Of a DNA stretch of 11,688 bases, positions 1-6,862 are shown piece after piece (the stretch's first letter is position 1; every line of letters begins with the position of its first letter). This DNA is from M269 sp964625615. Its GTDB lineage: Bacteria; Pseudomonadota; Gammaproteobacteria; Enterobacterales; Alteromonadaceae. The stretch is taken from contig CAZVDU010000132.1 in assembly GCA_964625615.1 (NCBI GenBank), forward strand, positions 1-11,688, read 5' to 3'. The notes below the pieces were generated by a model. It had not been told where the DNA came from. It searched no databases and was given only the letters and a program-made list of their open reading frames with translations. A program made the position numbers and the translations under genes.

Positions 1-34
1 TATTTAACACGTTATTAAACAGGAACATTGAAAA

Positions 35-1285
35 ATGGCTGACGATTCAACTGCCTATTTAGCAGACAACCTCATCGAGTTCTTCCAAAAGTTTGGTTTA
101 TCATTGACCTATGAGCAGACTTTCTACCAACTCCTCGCGCTATCAGCCTTATTCTTAATAGCCCTTATCAGTTTTTATGTCAGCCGTTATATACTGCATA
201 AGGTGGTCCTAAGTTTTATCGCTAAAAGTAAAACTCAATGGGATGATTGTCTCGTAAGCTATGGTTTCTTCAACAGAGCTGCACATATTGTCCCGTCATT
301 AACATTATATTTGCTCTCACCAACACTGTTTGATCAAAATTTGTTGATCTATGTTGTCATCAAGAAGTTTGCTTTGATTTATTTGATGACCAGTGTGCTG
401 TTTGCAGCGCTCAGTGTTTTCAATAGCGGCGAAGCAATCTATAACGAATCTGCACTCGCAAAACGGGCTCCAATTCGCGGTTTTGTGCAGGTCGGGAAAC
501 TAGTACTGACACTCGTTTATATCATTCTAAGCATTGCGGAGTTACTGGATAAGTCCCCCCTCATCCTGATATCCGGTTTAGGCGCAGTAACAGCCATACT
601 GCTTTTACTTTTCAGAGATGCAATCCTAGGCTTTGTTGCTGGCATCCAAATAGCCGCAAACCGTATGGTCAACAACGGTGATTGGATCGAAATGCCTAAA
701 TACCATGCAGATGGCGATGTTTTAGCAGTGGGACTAACGACAGTAAAAGTACAAAATTGGGACAAAAGTATATCCACTATTCCAACACATGCATTGATAT
801 CAGAGCCAGTTAAGAACTGGCGAGGTATGCAAGAATCGGATGGCAGGCGTATTAAACGCTCTATCACTATTGATATCCAGTCAATCAAATTTTGCGACCA
901 GTCACTTCTCGATCATGTACAAAACTTGCACGTGCTGAAACCCTATCTGGATAAAAAAAATGATGAATTATTGCAAGACCGTCAGCAACGGCAGTTAAGT
1001 GACGACGATATCATTAATGCGCGTAAGTTGACCAACTTAGGGACATTCAGAGCCTATATGCAAGCATATATAGACACCCACCCTCAAATTAATCAGTCAC
1101 TGACTTGCATGGTCAGGCAGTTATCCGCGTCAGAATTGGGTATTCCTCTTGAAGTGTACTGCTTTAGTAAAATCAAAAACTGGGTCGAATATGAAGCGAT
1201 ACAAGCCGATATATTCGATCATTTCTTTGCCATGATGCCTTTATTTGAACTACGTGCTTATCAACGTATTAGTGATAAAGACTAA
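35..1285 (+). CDS. ybdG: Mechanosensitive ion channel of the MscS superfamily, YbdG type
   Basis: This 416-residue inner-membrane channel matches the length of E. coli YbdG (about 415 aa). Such channels open under membrane tension and protect cells from hypo-osmotic shock; YbdG contributes a small conductance. Hydrophobic segments lie at about residues 30-50, 83-98, 107-127, 152-172 and 176-205; the last, rich in Gly/Ala with the stretch GLGAVTAIL, is the pore-lining helix. It runs into the conserved beta domain, with recognisable blocks GDWIEMPKYHADGDV (about 215-229), TTVKVQNWD (235-243) and KNWRGM (260-265), followed by a long cytoplasmic C-terminal domain. The ATG is preceded by AGGAA at 21-25 with 9-nt spacing. 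No partner genes are on the same strand, and the gene ends 6 bp from the convergent hydrolase gene. The family is clear; the YbdG subgroup is assigned from remembered sequence similarity. Confidence 0.88.
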   Translation: MADDSTAYLADNLIEFFQKFGLSLTYEQTFYQLLALSALFLIALISFYVSRYILHKVVLSFIAKSKTQWDDCLVSYGFFNRAAHIVPSLTLYLLSPTLFDQNLLIYVVIKKFALIYLMTSVLFAALSVFNSGEAIYNESALAKRAPIRGFVQVGKLVLTLVYIILSIAELLDKSPLILISGLGAVTAILLLLFRDAILGFVAGIQIAANRMVNNGDWIEMPKYHADGDVLAVGLTTVKVQNWDKSISTIPTHALISEPVKNWRGMQESDGRRIKRSITIDIQSIKFCDQSLLDHVQNLHVLKPYLDKKNDELLQDRQQRQLSDDDIINARKLTNLGTFRAYMQAYIDTHPQINQSLTCMVRQLSASELGIPLEVYCFSKIKNWVEYEAIQADIFDHFFAMMPLFELRAYQRISDKD

Positions 1286-1291
1286 CGCCAA

Positions 1292-2185
1292 CTAGCGTGA
1301 GTTCAACAAGAACTCTGTATAGAGTTTAAGTACTTGATCGGGTACTTCAAGTTGAGGGTAGTGTCCCGCATCAATTGCATGCGAATCAGCATTGGGAATG
1401 AGCTCTCTATACCGGTCCAACATATGTTGCCCTGAAATAGGATCATGAACGCCATTAATAAACCGAAGTGGAACTTTTGTATTTTGCATAGCGTCTAACC
1501 AATCGTCGCGATGCACTCTGCGTTCATCCAGATAACGAAGCATATTGGGCAAAACACGACGACCGTTATTTTCGTTCAGTAATTGCCATAGCGTATCAAT
1601 TTCTTCTTTTTTAGGTGGTGTATTCGGGCCAAAGATACGCGTAAAGCTGTTAGACAATGTTGCTTTGGTCATACATCGACTCAAAAATGGGCCTAGGGGC
1701 CCTTTTAGCAGTTTTTGTGTCAGTAAAGGTCTATGGCTTTCTGGAAACAACCCACCATTTAAAAAGCACAAGCTAGACACTTGGAAGCTCAAACGCTCGG
1801 TATGATGCCGCTTTAGAAGTTCTTGTGCGACAGAATTACCGTAATCATGAGCCAGGATATGGCACTTCTTGACATGACGCTGCTGCAACAATGCCTCTAT
1901 CAGGTCTGCCTGTTCCAATAACGAATACTGGTGCGGAAAAGGTTTATCGGATAACCCATAACCTAATAAATCTGGCGCCAGTAATTGATATGACTGTCGT
2001 AGATGAGGCCAAAGATAATGCCAATCCCAAGCTGCACTCGGGAAACCATGAATCAATAGGACAACTTCACCCTTCCCTGCTGTCCAATAGGCCATTTGAT
2101 GACTATGAACAGACGCATAGTTAGCATTTGTTTTATAAGATGCTAAATCACAGAGAAATGTTTGAGCAGCTGAATGACTATTCAT
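1292..2185 (-). CDS. Alpha/beta hydrolase resembling MEST/PEG1, with an Asp-type nucleophile elbow
   Basis: This 297-residue protein has an alpha/beta-hydrolase fold and no signal peptide, so it is probably cytoplasmic. The oxyanion motif HGFP is at 46-49. The nucleophile elbow reads HDYG at 113-116, placing Asp114 where lipases and esterases carry Ser. Asp248 (in NGVHDP) and His275 (in DAGHYPQLE) are the likely acid and base. An Asp nucleophile is the epoxide hydrolase/haloalkane dehalogenase arrangement. The cap region carries the blocks LNGGLFPESHRPLL (142-155) and IFGPNTPP (184-191), which closely resemble vertebrate MEST (PEG1) as I remember it. The substrate cannot be told from sequence. 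The start is the first ATG of the frame but has no clear Shine-Dalgarno sequence, so Met31 is a possible alternative. It stands alone, convergent with the channel gene and downstream of ahpF. Confidence 0.82.
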   Translation of the reverse strand: MNSHSAAQTFLCDLASYKTNANYASVHSHQMAYWTAGKGEVVLLIHGFPSAAWDWHYLWPHLRQSYQLLAPDLLGYGLSDKPFPHQYSLLEQADLIEALLQQRHVKKCHILAHDYGNSVAQELLKRHHTERLSFQVSSLCFLNGGLFPESHRPLLTQKLLKGPLGPFLSRCMTKATLSNSFTRIFGPNTPPKKEEIDTLWQLLNENNGRRVLPNMLRYLDERRVHRDDWLDAMQNTKVPLRFINGVHDPISGQHMLDRYRELIPNADSHAIDAGHYPQLEVPDQVLKLYTEFLLNSR

Positions 2186-2280
2186 AATAGATGATGGAAT
2201 GCCTTTATATTGAGACTAGAGCGCAATGCGGCGCTTGTTTATTATTTTCATTAGCTCACAGTAAAGCAAGTCTAATTCAC

Positions 2281-2305
2281 ATTTGCATGTAAACAATGTG
2301 CAAAT
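2281..2305. repeat. Inverted repeat ATTTGCA-N11-TGCAAAT
   Basis: Perfect 7-bp arms at 2281-2287 and 2299-2305 are separated by 11 bp. The repeat lies upstream of the hydrolase gene and downstream of the ahpF terminator, so it could be an operator for the hydrolase promoter. No confident -35/-10 pair was found beside it, and it may be chance in AT-rich DNA. Confidence 0.3.
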
Positions 2306-2374
2306 TACATATGCTTCTCACTCGATGAAGTCAGGATACAGCCCCTAATCAGTGCCCACCGATATTAATAGTGA

Positions 2375-2410
2375 TAAATAAAAAAGGCCAAGCATGATAG
2401 GTGCTTGGCC
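2375..2410 (-). terminator. Rho-independent terminator of ahpC-ahpF
   Basis: Arms GGCCAAGCA (2386-2394) and TGCTTGGCC (2402-2410) form a perfect 9-bp stem with a 7-nt loop. On the minus strand the stem is followed by a run of six T, then ATTTAT. It lies 28 bp past the ahpF stop codon and closes the peroxidase operon. Confidence 0.93.
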
Positions 2411-2437
2411 AAAGGACCTCAAGGGAATCGAGGATTT

Positions 2438-4036
2438 TTAAGCGGCTACTTCTTGTACTGCGTGCACCGTTTGGCGAATAAGGTAATCGAAAGCACCTAA
2501 AGACGCTGTCGCACCATCGCCCATCGCGATAATAATTTGCTTGTAAGCAGAAGTGGTGACATCACCGGCTGCAAACACGCCAGGGATAGAGGTTTCACCT
2601 TTCTGATTAATGATGATCTCACCACGTCCAGTTGTCTCAATATCACCTTTTAGCCATTCCGAATTAGGTATTAAACCTATCTGTACGAAAATGCCGGCGA
2701 GTTCAACGGTATGTGATTCATCGGTGGTTCTGTCGGTATAAATCAAACCATTAACGCGTGTGCCATCACCAACCACTTCGGTCGTTAGTGCATTCAGAAT
2801 GATAGTGATATTACTCATCGAATTGGCTTTGTCTTGCAGCACTTGGTCAGCGCGAAGTTTTGAGTCAAATTCAAGAACAGTGACATGTTCAACGATATTA
2901 GCAAGGTCTATTGCAGCTTCAATACCTGAGTTTCCACCACCTATAACAGCAACACGTTTACCTTTAAATAATGGTCCATCGCAATGCGGGCAATACGCGA
3001 CACCTTTACCACGATATTCTTGCTCACCCGGTACGTTCATTTCTCTCCATCTTGCGCCTGTCGCGACAATGACGGATTTACTTGACAGTGTGGCACCATT
3101 TTCTAACTCGACTTCGATAACATCACCCATCGCAGTAGTAATTTTATTAAGCTTTACAGCTTTATTGTCATCCATGATATCCACGTCATAATCACGAACA
3201 TGCTCTTCCAAGCCAGCTACCAATTTAGGGCCCTCTGTTTTCTTCACAGAGATAAAGTTTTCGATACCGACTGTTTCGGCGACTTGACCGCCAAACTTAT
3301 CCGCAACAATACCGGTGCGAATGCCTTTTCTAGCTGAATAAATTGCGGCTGACGCACCAGCAGGGCCACCTCCGACAATCAACATGTCAAATGGCGCTTT
3401 TTCATTCATTTTCTCGGCTTGTTTTTCACCGGTGTTAGGATCAATTTTCTTTAAAATTTGATCAATAGTAACGGCACCTTGGCTAAAGAGTTCACCATTA
3501 AGATAAACGCTGGGTACCGCCATAATATTTCTGTCGTTGACTTCTTCTTGGAACAAGCTGCCGTCAATCATTGTATGGGTAATTCTTGGATTAAGTGCTG
3601 CCATCATATTCAGTGCTTGCACTACGCCAGGGCAGGTTTGGCAACTCAAAGACACAAAGGTCTCAAACGCCAAATCGATATGTAAGTTACGGATGTAGTT
3701 TATTTGCTCTTCGGATAACTTAATGGGGTGCCCACCACTGTGCAACAATGCTAATACTAAAGAAGTGAACTCATGGCCCAATGGCACACCAGCAAAGGTT
3801 ATTTTGCTCGTTGTTTTAGTCGATACAACTTGCATTGACGGCGATCTAACAGTTGCATCTTGTTGTTCAACAATAGAAACCAAGGGTGATAATTGTGCAA
3901 TTTCACCTGCAAGTGTCTTAATTTCTTGTGACTTTTTCGGTTGAAGTGTTTCATCCAATGCAAGATGCAACTCTACTTCTGACGTTAAATTTTCTAGATA
4001 AGCCTTTAACTGGGCACTTAGTTTTGGATCTAACAT
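2438..4036 (-). CDS. ahpF: Alkyl hydroperoxide reductase flavoprotein subunit F
   Basis: AhpF moves electrons from NADH through FAD and two disulfide centres to AhpC, which reduces organic peroxides and H2O2 in the cytoplasm. The 532-residue length fits the family (E. coli about 521). The N-terminal tandem thioredoxin-like domain (about 1-200) carries the active CxxC Cys132-Cys135 (CQTC). The FAD-binding GGGPAG is at 222-227, the catalytic Cys349-Pro-His-Cys352 follows, the NADH-binding GGGNSG is at 366-371, and the C-terminal FAD motif AAGDVTT is at 489-495. All key residues are present. The ATG has AGGTGG about 5 nt upstream. It is the second gene of the operon, 82 bp after ahpC with a hairpin between them, and is followed by a strong terminator. 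Confidence 0.97.
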   Translation of the reverse strand: MLDPKLSAQLKAYLENLTSEVELHLALDETLQPKKSQEIKTLAGEIAQLSPLVSIVEQQDATVRSPSMQVVSTKTTSKITFAGVPLGHEFTSLVLALLHSGGHPIKLSEEQINYIRNLHIDLAFETFVSLSCQTCPGVVQALNMMAALNPRITHTMIDGSLFQEEVNDRNIMAVPSVYLNGELFSQGAVTIDQILKKIDPNTGEKQAEKMNEKAPFDMLIVGGGPAGASAAIYSARKGIRTGIVADKFGGQVAETVGIENFISVKKTEGPKLVAGLEEHVRDYDVDIMDDNKAVKLNKITTAMGDVIEVELENGATLSSKSVIVATGARWREMNVPGEQEYRGKGVAYCPHCDGPLFKGKRVAVIGGGNSGIEAAIDLANIVEHVTVLEFDSKLRADQVLQDKANSMSNITIILNALTTEVVGDGTRVNGLIYTDRTTDESHTVELAGIFVQIGLIPNSEWLKGDIETTGRGEIIINQKGETSIPGVFAAGDVTTSAYKQIIIAMGDGATASLGAFDYLIRQTVHAVQEVAA

Positions 4037-4077
4037 GGTCCACCTCGATTGAATAAAATGTGCGAATTCGGATGTCA

Positions 4078-4097
4078 GGAGCTCAACAAGGAGCCCC
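4078..4097 (-). other. Intercistronic hairpin between ahpC and ahpF
   Basis: On the minus strand GGGGCTC (4091-4097) pairs with GAGCTCC (4078-4084): 7 bp with one G-U pair and a 6-nt loop. No T-run follows, so it is not a standard terminator. Its place just past the ahpC stop suggests partial attenuation or 3'-end protection that would keep AhpC above AhpF; this is inference. Confidence 0.5.
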
Positions 4098-4118
4098 TTC
4101 CAATGAAAAAACTAAGAC

Positions 4119-4688
4119 TTAGATTTTTCCAACGAGATCAAGAGAAGGTGCCAATGTTTCTTCACCTGGCTGCCATGCAGCAGGGCAAACTTCACCGTCG
4201 TGACCAGCAACATACTGTGCAGCTTGAACCTTACGTACTAATTCAGATGCTGAACGACCAATACCTAAGTCATGGATTTCTGCGACTTTGATTTCACCTT
4301 CAGGGTTTACAACGAATGTGCCGCGAAGTGCTAAACCGTCTTCTTCAATCATTACGCCGAAATCGCGAGTGATACGGCCAGTCGGGTCGCCAATCATTGG
4401 GAATGTGATTTTGCCAATAGTGTCAGACGTGTCATGCCACGCTTTGTGTGTGAAGTGCGTATCTGTTGATACAGAGTAAACTTCGACACCCATTTCTTGT
4501 AACTGCGCATAGTGATCAGCTAAATCACCAAGCTCCGTTGGGCATACGAAAGTGAAGTCTGCAGGGTAGAACATGAAGATTGCCCACTTACCTAAAACAT
4601 CCTTCTCGCTGACGTCAATGAACTCACCATTGTGGAAAGCTGTTGCGTTGAATGGTTGAAGTTTTGTATTAATAATTGACTGAGTCAT
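4119..4688 (-). CDS. ahpC: Alkyl hydroperoxide reductase subunit C (2-Cys peroxiredoxin)
   Basis: AhpC is the peroxidase of the AhpCF pair, reducing H2O2 and organic hydroperoxides in the cytoplasm. The 189 residues match the bacterial AhpC group. The peroxidatic Cys49 lies in the signature PADFTFVCPTE with Thr46 and Pro42. The resolving Cys168 lies in EVCPAAW, and the C-terminus SLDLVGKI is as in E. coli AhpC. Conserved Arg is seen in ALRGTFVVNPEG. The start ATG is preceded by AGGAA (4694-4698), about 5 nt away. It is the first gene of the operon, with its own promoter region just upstream, and ahpF follows on the same strand. Confidence 0.97.
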   Translation of the reverse strand: MTQSIINTKLQPFNATAFHNGEFIDVSEKDVLGKWAIFMFYPADFTFVCPTELGDLADHYAQLQEMGVEVYSVSTDTHFTHKAWHDTSDTIGKITFPMIGDPTGRITRDFGVMIEEDGLALRGTFVVNPEGEIKVAEIHDLGIGRSASELVRKVQAAQYVAGHDGEVCPAAWQPGEETLAPSLDLVGKI

Positions 4689-4735
4689 AATAATTCCTAA
4701 AAGTTACATTACATAAGAAGTTGTCTTCGGGAATG

Positions 4736-4769
4736 ATAATAGGTGTTCAGTTATAACTATTAAAATAGT
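4736..4769 (-). promoter_or_regulatory. Candidate ahpC promoter with CTAT/ATAG dyad (OxyR-like)
   Basis: On the minus strand a TATTAT -10 (4736-4741) would start transcription about 40 nt before the ahpC ATG. No good -35 exists at the right distance. Instead an AT-rich inverted repeat, ACTATT-AA-AATAGT (4756-4769), covers that place. ATAG/CTAT elements are the core of OxyR sites, and ahpC is a classic OxyR target. However, the full four-element, 11-bp-spaced consensus matches only about 12 of 20 positions in the best alignment, so the regulator is inferred. Confidence 0.45.
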
Positions 4770-4845
4770 AGTTTTAGATAGTGGTAATCAGTTTTTCTGA
4801 TTTATGAATAGAGAAAACACATTGATATAAGTGCAAATTTAAGGA

Positions 4846-4870
4846 GCCTCTACAGAGTTGCCATAGAGAC
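4846..4870 (-). terminator. Weak stem-loop after the RidA-like lipoprotein gene
   Basis: On the minus strand GTCTCTA (4864-4870) pairs with TAGAGGC (4846-4852), 7 bp with one G-U pair, around an 11-nt loop. It lies 19 bp past the stop codon. It lacks a T-run, so termination here is uncertain. Confidence 0.25.
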
Positions 4871-4888
4871 TTTCTGATGATTACCCTA

Positions 4889-5362
4889 TCAGTTTAAAAT
4901 AACAGTCGTCTCTACTTCCAGCATGATAGAGGGTAGGTAAAGCCCTTTCACTTCAACCCACGTAGAAGATGGGTATTTGTCCTTATTGTAGTAATCTAGG
5001 CGCGTTCCTTGCGCATCAGCTAAAGCTCGCATATCTGTAGTATAGATAGTCTCTTTAACGATGTTGTCTGAGGTAACGCCATAGTCATCGAGTATTCTTT
5101 TCAGATAGGAATAGACAGAGTTAATCTGCGCTTCCATGGTTTCCCCTGGCCCTGTTATGCCAGAAATATGGAGCGTATTCCCAACTTTAACCACTTGTGT
5201 GTAGCCGAATTGGGCCTCCCATTCACCATAATACTTTCGCTCAATGGTTTCTTTTTGTGAGTAGGATTTCGAACCACCCGATGAATCACTGACACTCAAC
5301 ACACAACCTGACAAAGACAGCGAACAGGCAACACCAAGGCAAAACAACTTAAACGTAGACAT
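4889..5362 (-). CDS. Exported lipoprotein with a RidA/YjgF/UK114-family domain
   Basis: This 157-residue protein starts with a lipoprotein signal peptide: Lys5, a hydrophobic stretch, and the lipobox LSGC with Cys20 as the lipidated residue. Residue +2 is Val, not Asp, which favours outer-membrane sorting. A Ser/Gly-rich linker (about 23-36) leads to a RidA-family trimer fold (about 45-157). Recognisable parts are TLHISGITGPGE, the middle helix with VYSYLKRILDDYG, IVKETIYTTD and the C-terminal YPSSTWVEV...IMLEVE. Cytoplasmic RidA hydrolyses reactive enamine/imine intermediates using an Arg in the FPARxxVEV segment. Here that position is Ser133, so this chemistry is unlikely. The RBS GGGAG (5367-5371) supports the start. 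It lies between ntrC and ahpC; its function is not known to me. Confidence 0.85.
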   Translation of the reverse strand: MSTFKLFCLGVACSLSLSGCVLSVSDSSGGSKSYSQKETIERKYYGEWEAQFGYTQVVKVGNTLHISGITGPGETMEAQINSVYSYLKRILDDYGVTSDNIVKETIYTTDMRALADAQGTRLDYYNKDKYPSSTWVEVKGLYLPSIMLEVETTVILN

Positions 5363-5400
5363 AAAACTCCCTGAAATTATTGAAAATACCCTCTCATTCT

Positions 5401-5430
5401 ATATCAGAAAAAGCTAAAACGATTACTCAA
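5401..5430 (-). promoter_or_regulatory. Possible sigma-70 promoter of the lipoprotein gene
   Basis: On the minus strand TTGAGT (5425-5430) and TGATAT (5401-5406) are 18 bp apart, giving a leader of about 30 nt before the ATG. The match is moderate. It would make the gene independent of ntrC, which ends 93 bp upstream without an evident terminator. Confidence 0.28.
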
Positions 5431-5455
5431 ATCATACCCACTGCGTTCATTCGCG

Positions 5456-6862
5456 TTACATATCAAATTCTTTTAGCTTTCTTGTTAGGGTATTGCGTCC
5501 CCACCCAAGCAACTTAGCAGCTTCTTGCTTACGCCCACGCGTGTAATGCAAAGCACGATCTAACATGATCTTTTCAAACTCAGGGGTTGTATCGCTGAGG
5601 ATATTACTCTGTCCGCTTCTAAGTTGTTGATCCGCCCAAGACGCTAACAACGTTTGCCAATCACCTGATATTACCGGTTGAACCTTCAAGCTCGTGGATT
5701 GATGCAACTCAGGCGGTAAGTCCTGAGTATGTACTTCCTTACCACTTGCCATAACCGTTAACCAACGGCATAAGTTTTCTAACTGTCTAACATTACCAGG
5801 CCACTCAAGCTGGTTAAGCACCTTTTGTGTGCTTTTATTGATCGACTTAGGCTCAACTTCCAATTCTACTGCTGCTTTCGACATAAAATGTTGCGTCAGC
5901 AACGGTATATCTTCTCTACGTTCATTCAAGCTCGGCATATGGATGCGTATAACATTCAATCGATGAAATAAGTCCTCTCTGAATTTTCCTTCCACAACAC
6001 GCTGTTCAAGGTTCTGATGGGTCGCAGCAATGATCCTTACATCTACGTCCACAGACTGATGTCCGCCGACACGATAGAACTGTCCATCTGACAACACACG
6101 CAGCAATCGCGTTTGTACATCAAGGGGCATATCTCCAATTTCATCCAAGAAGAGCGTCCCGCCGTGCGCTTGTTCGAACCGACCTTGGCGCATGGTATTT
6201 GCACCTGTAAATGCCCCTTTTTCGTGACCAAATAACTCAGACTCAATTAAGTCCGCTGGAATAGCCGCCATGTTTAAGGCAACAAAGCTTTTTGTATGTC
6301 GAGGGCTATGCACATGCAGAGCTCGAGCAACTAACTCTTTACCTGTTCCCGATTGTCCATTAATTAAAACGCTAATACTGGAGCGCGATAATCGCCCAAT
6401 AGCTCTAAAGACTTCCTGCATTGCAGGTGCCTCACCAATAATCTCCGCACTTTTTTCTTCAGAGGCCTTTTCTTGCTTTTTGCTATTTTCTTGTGCGTGC
6501 ACCAATGCACGCTGTACCAAACTAACAGCATCATCAATATCGAAGGGTTTAGGTAAATACTCAAAAGCTCCGCTTTTATAAGCTGTTACAGCGCTGTCGA
6601 GATCAGAGTGTGCGGTCATGATAATGACAGGTATGTCGGGGAAATCTTTATGGATCTGTTGCATCAGCTCGTTGCCATCCATCTGTGGCATACGAACATC
6701 AGAAACAATAACTTGAGGCGGCTGCTCTGCATGTAACTGCAACAGCATATCCTCTGGATTTTCAAAACTAAAGCATTCAATCTGTGATGCCTTGAGTGCT
6801 TTTTGCAAAACCCAACGTATAGAACTATCGTCATCCACTATCCACACTGGTGCTGAATTCAT
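5456..6862 (-). CDS. ntrC: Nitrogen regulation response regulator NtrC (NRI), sigma-54 activator
   Basis: NtrC is phosphorylated by NtrB under nitrogen limitation and then drives sigma-54 RNA polymerase at glnA and other nitrogen genes from remote enhancers. The 468 residues equal the usual length. The receiver domain (about 5-120) has acidic Asp10-12, phosphoacceptor Asp55, Thr83 and Lys105. The AAA+ domain has Walker A GQSGTGKE (169-176), the sigma-54-contacting GAFTGA (216-221) and Walker B GGTLFLDE (234-241). A Fis-type helix-turn-helix ends the protein (about 443-466, QEAAKLLGWGRNTLTRKLKEF). Walker A has Gln170 where Glu is common, which is probably harmless. The start ATG overlaps the ntrB stop in ATGA, with AGGA upstream inside ntrB, indicating translational coupling. 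No clear terminator follows. Confidence 0.97.
   Translation of the reverse strand: MNSAPVWIVDDDSSIRWVLQKALKASQIECFSFENPEDMLLQLHAEQPPQVIVSDVRMPQMDGNELMQQIHKDFPDIPVIIMTAHSDLDSAVTAYKSGAFEYLPKPFDIDDAVSLVQRALVHAQENSKKQEKASEEKSAEIIGEAPAMQEVFRAIGRLSRSSISVLINGQSGTGKELVARALHVHSPRHTKSFVALNMAAIPADLIESELFGHEKGAFTGANTMRQGRFEQAHGGTLFLDEIGDMPLDVQTRLLRVLSDGQFYRVGGHQSVDVDVRIIAATHQNLEQRVVEGKFREDLFHRLNVIRIHMPSLNERREDIPLLTQHFMSKAAVELEVEPKSINKSTQKVLNQLEWPGNVRQLENLCRWLTVMASGKEVHTQDLPPELHQSTSLKVQPVISGDWQTLLASWADQQLRSGQSNILSDTTPEFEKIMLDRALHYTRGRKQEAAKLLGWGRNTLTRKLKEFDM

Noticed and set aside
517..888. Open frame of 123 codons on the minus strand
   Set aside because: It is antisense to the conserved pore and beta domain of the channel gene, has no ribosome binding site and no recognisable domain.
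2760..3191. Open frame of 143 codons on the plus strand inside ahpF
   Set aside because: It is Ser/Pro/Thr-rich as expected from reading antisense to a coding frame, and the overlapping ahpF is unmistakable.
4739..4781. Full canonical four-element OxyR site
   Set aside because: ATAG/CTAT elements are present but not at the required 11-bp steps; only the central dyad is reported.
4786..4802. AATCAG-N5-CTGATT stem-loop as terminator of the lipoprotein gene
   Set aside because: It has no T-run on either strand and only a 6-bp AT-containing stem.
6270..6581. Plus-strand frame inside ntrC
   Set aside because: It is antisense to the receiver/AAA+ region; composition is Cys/Ser-rich noise with no start signals.
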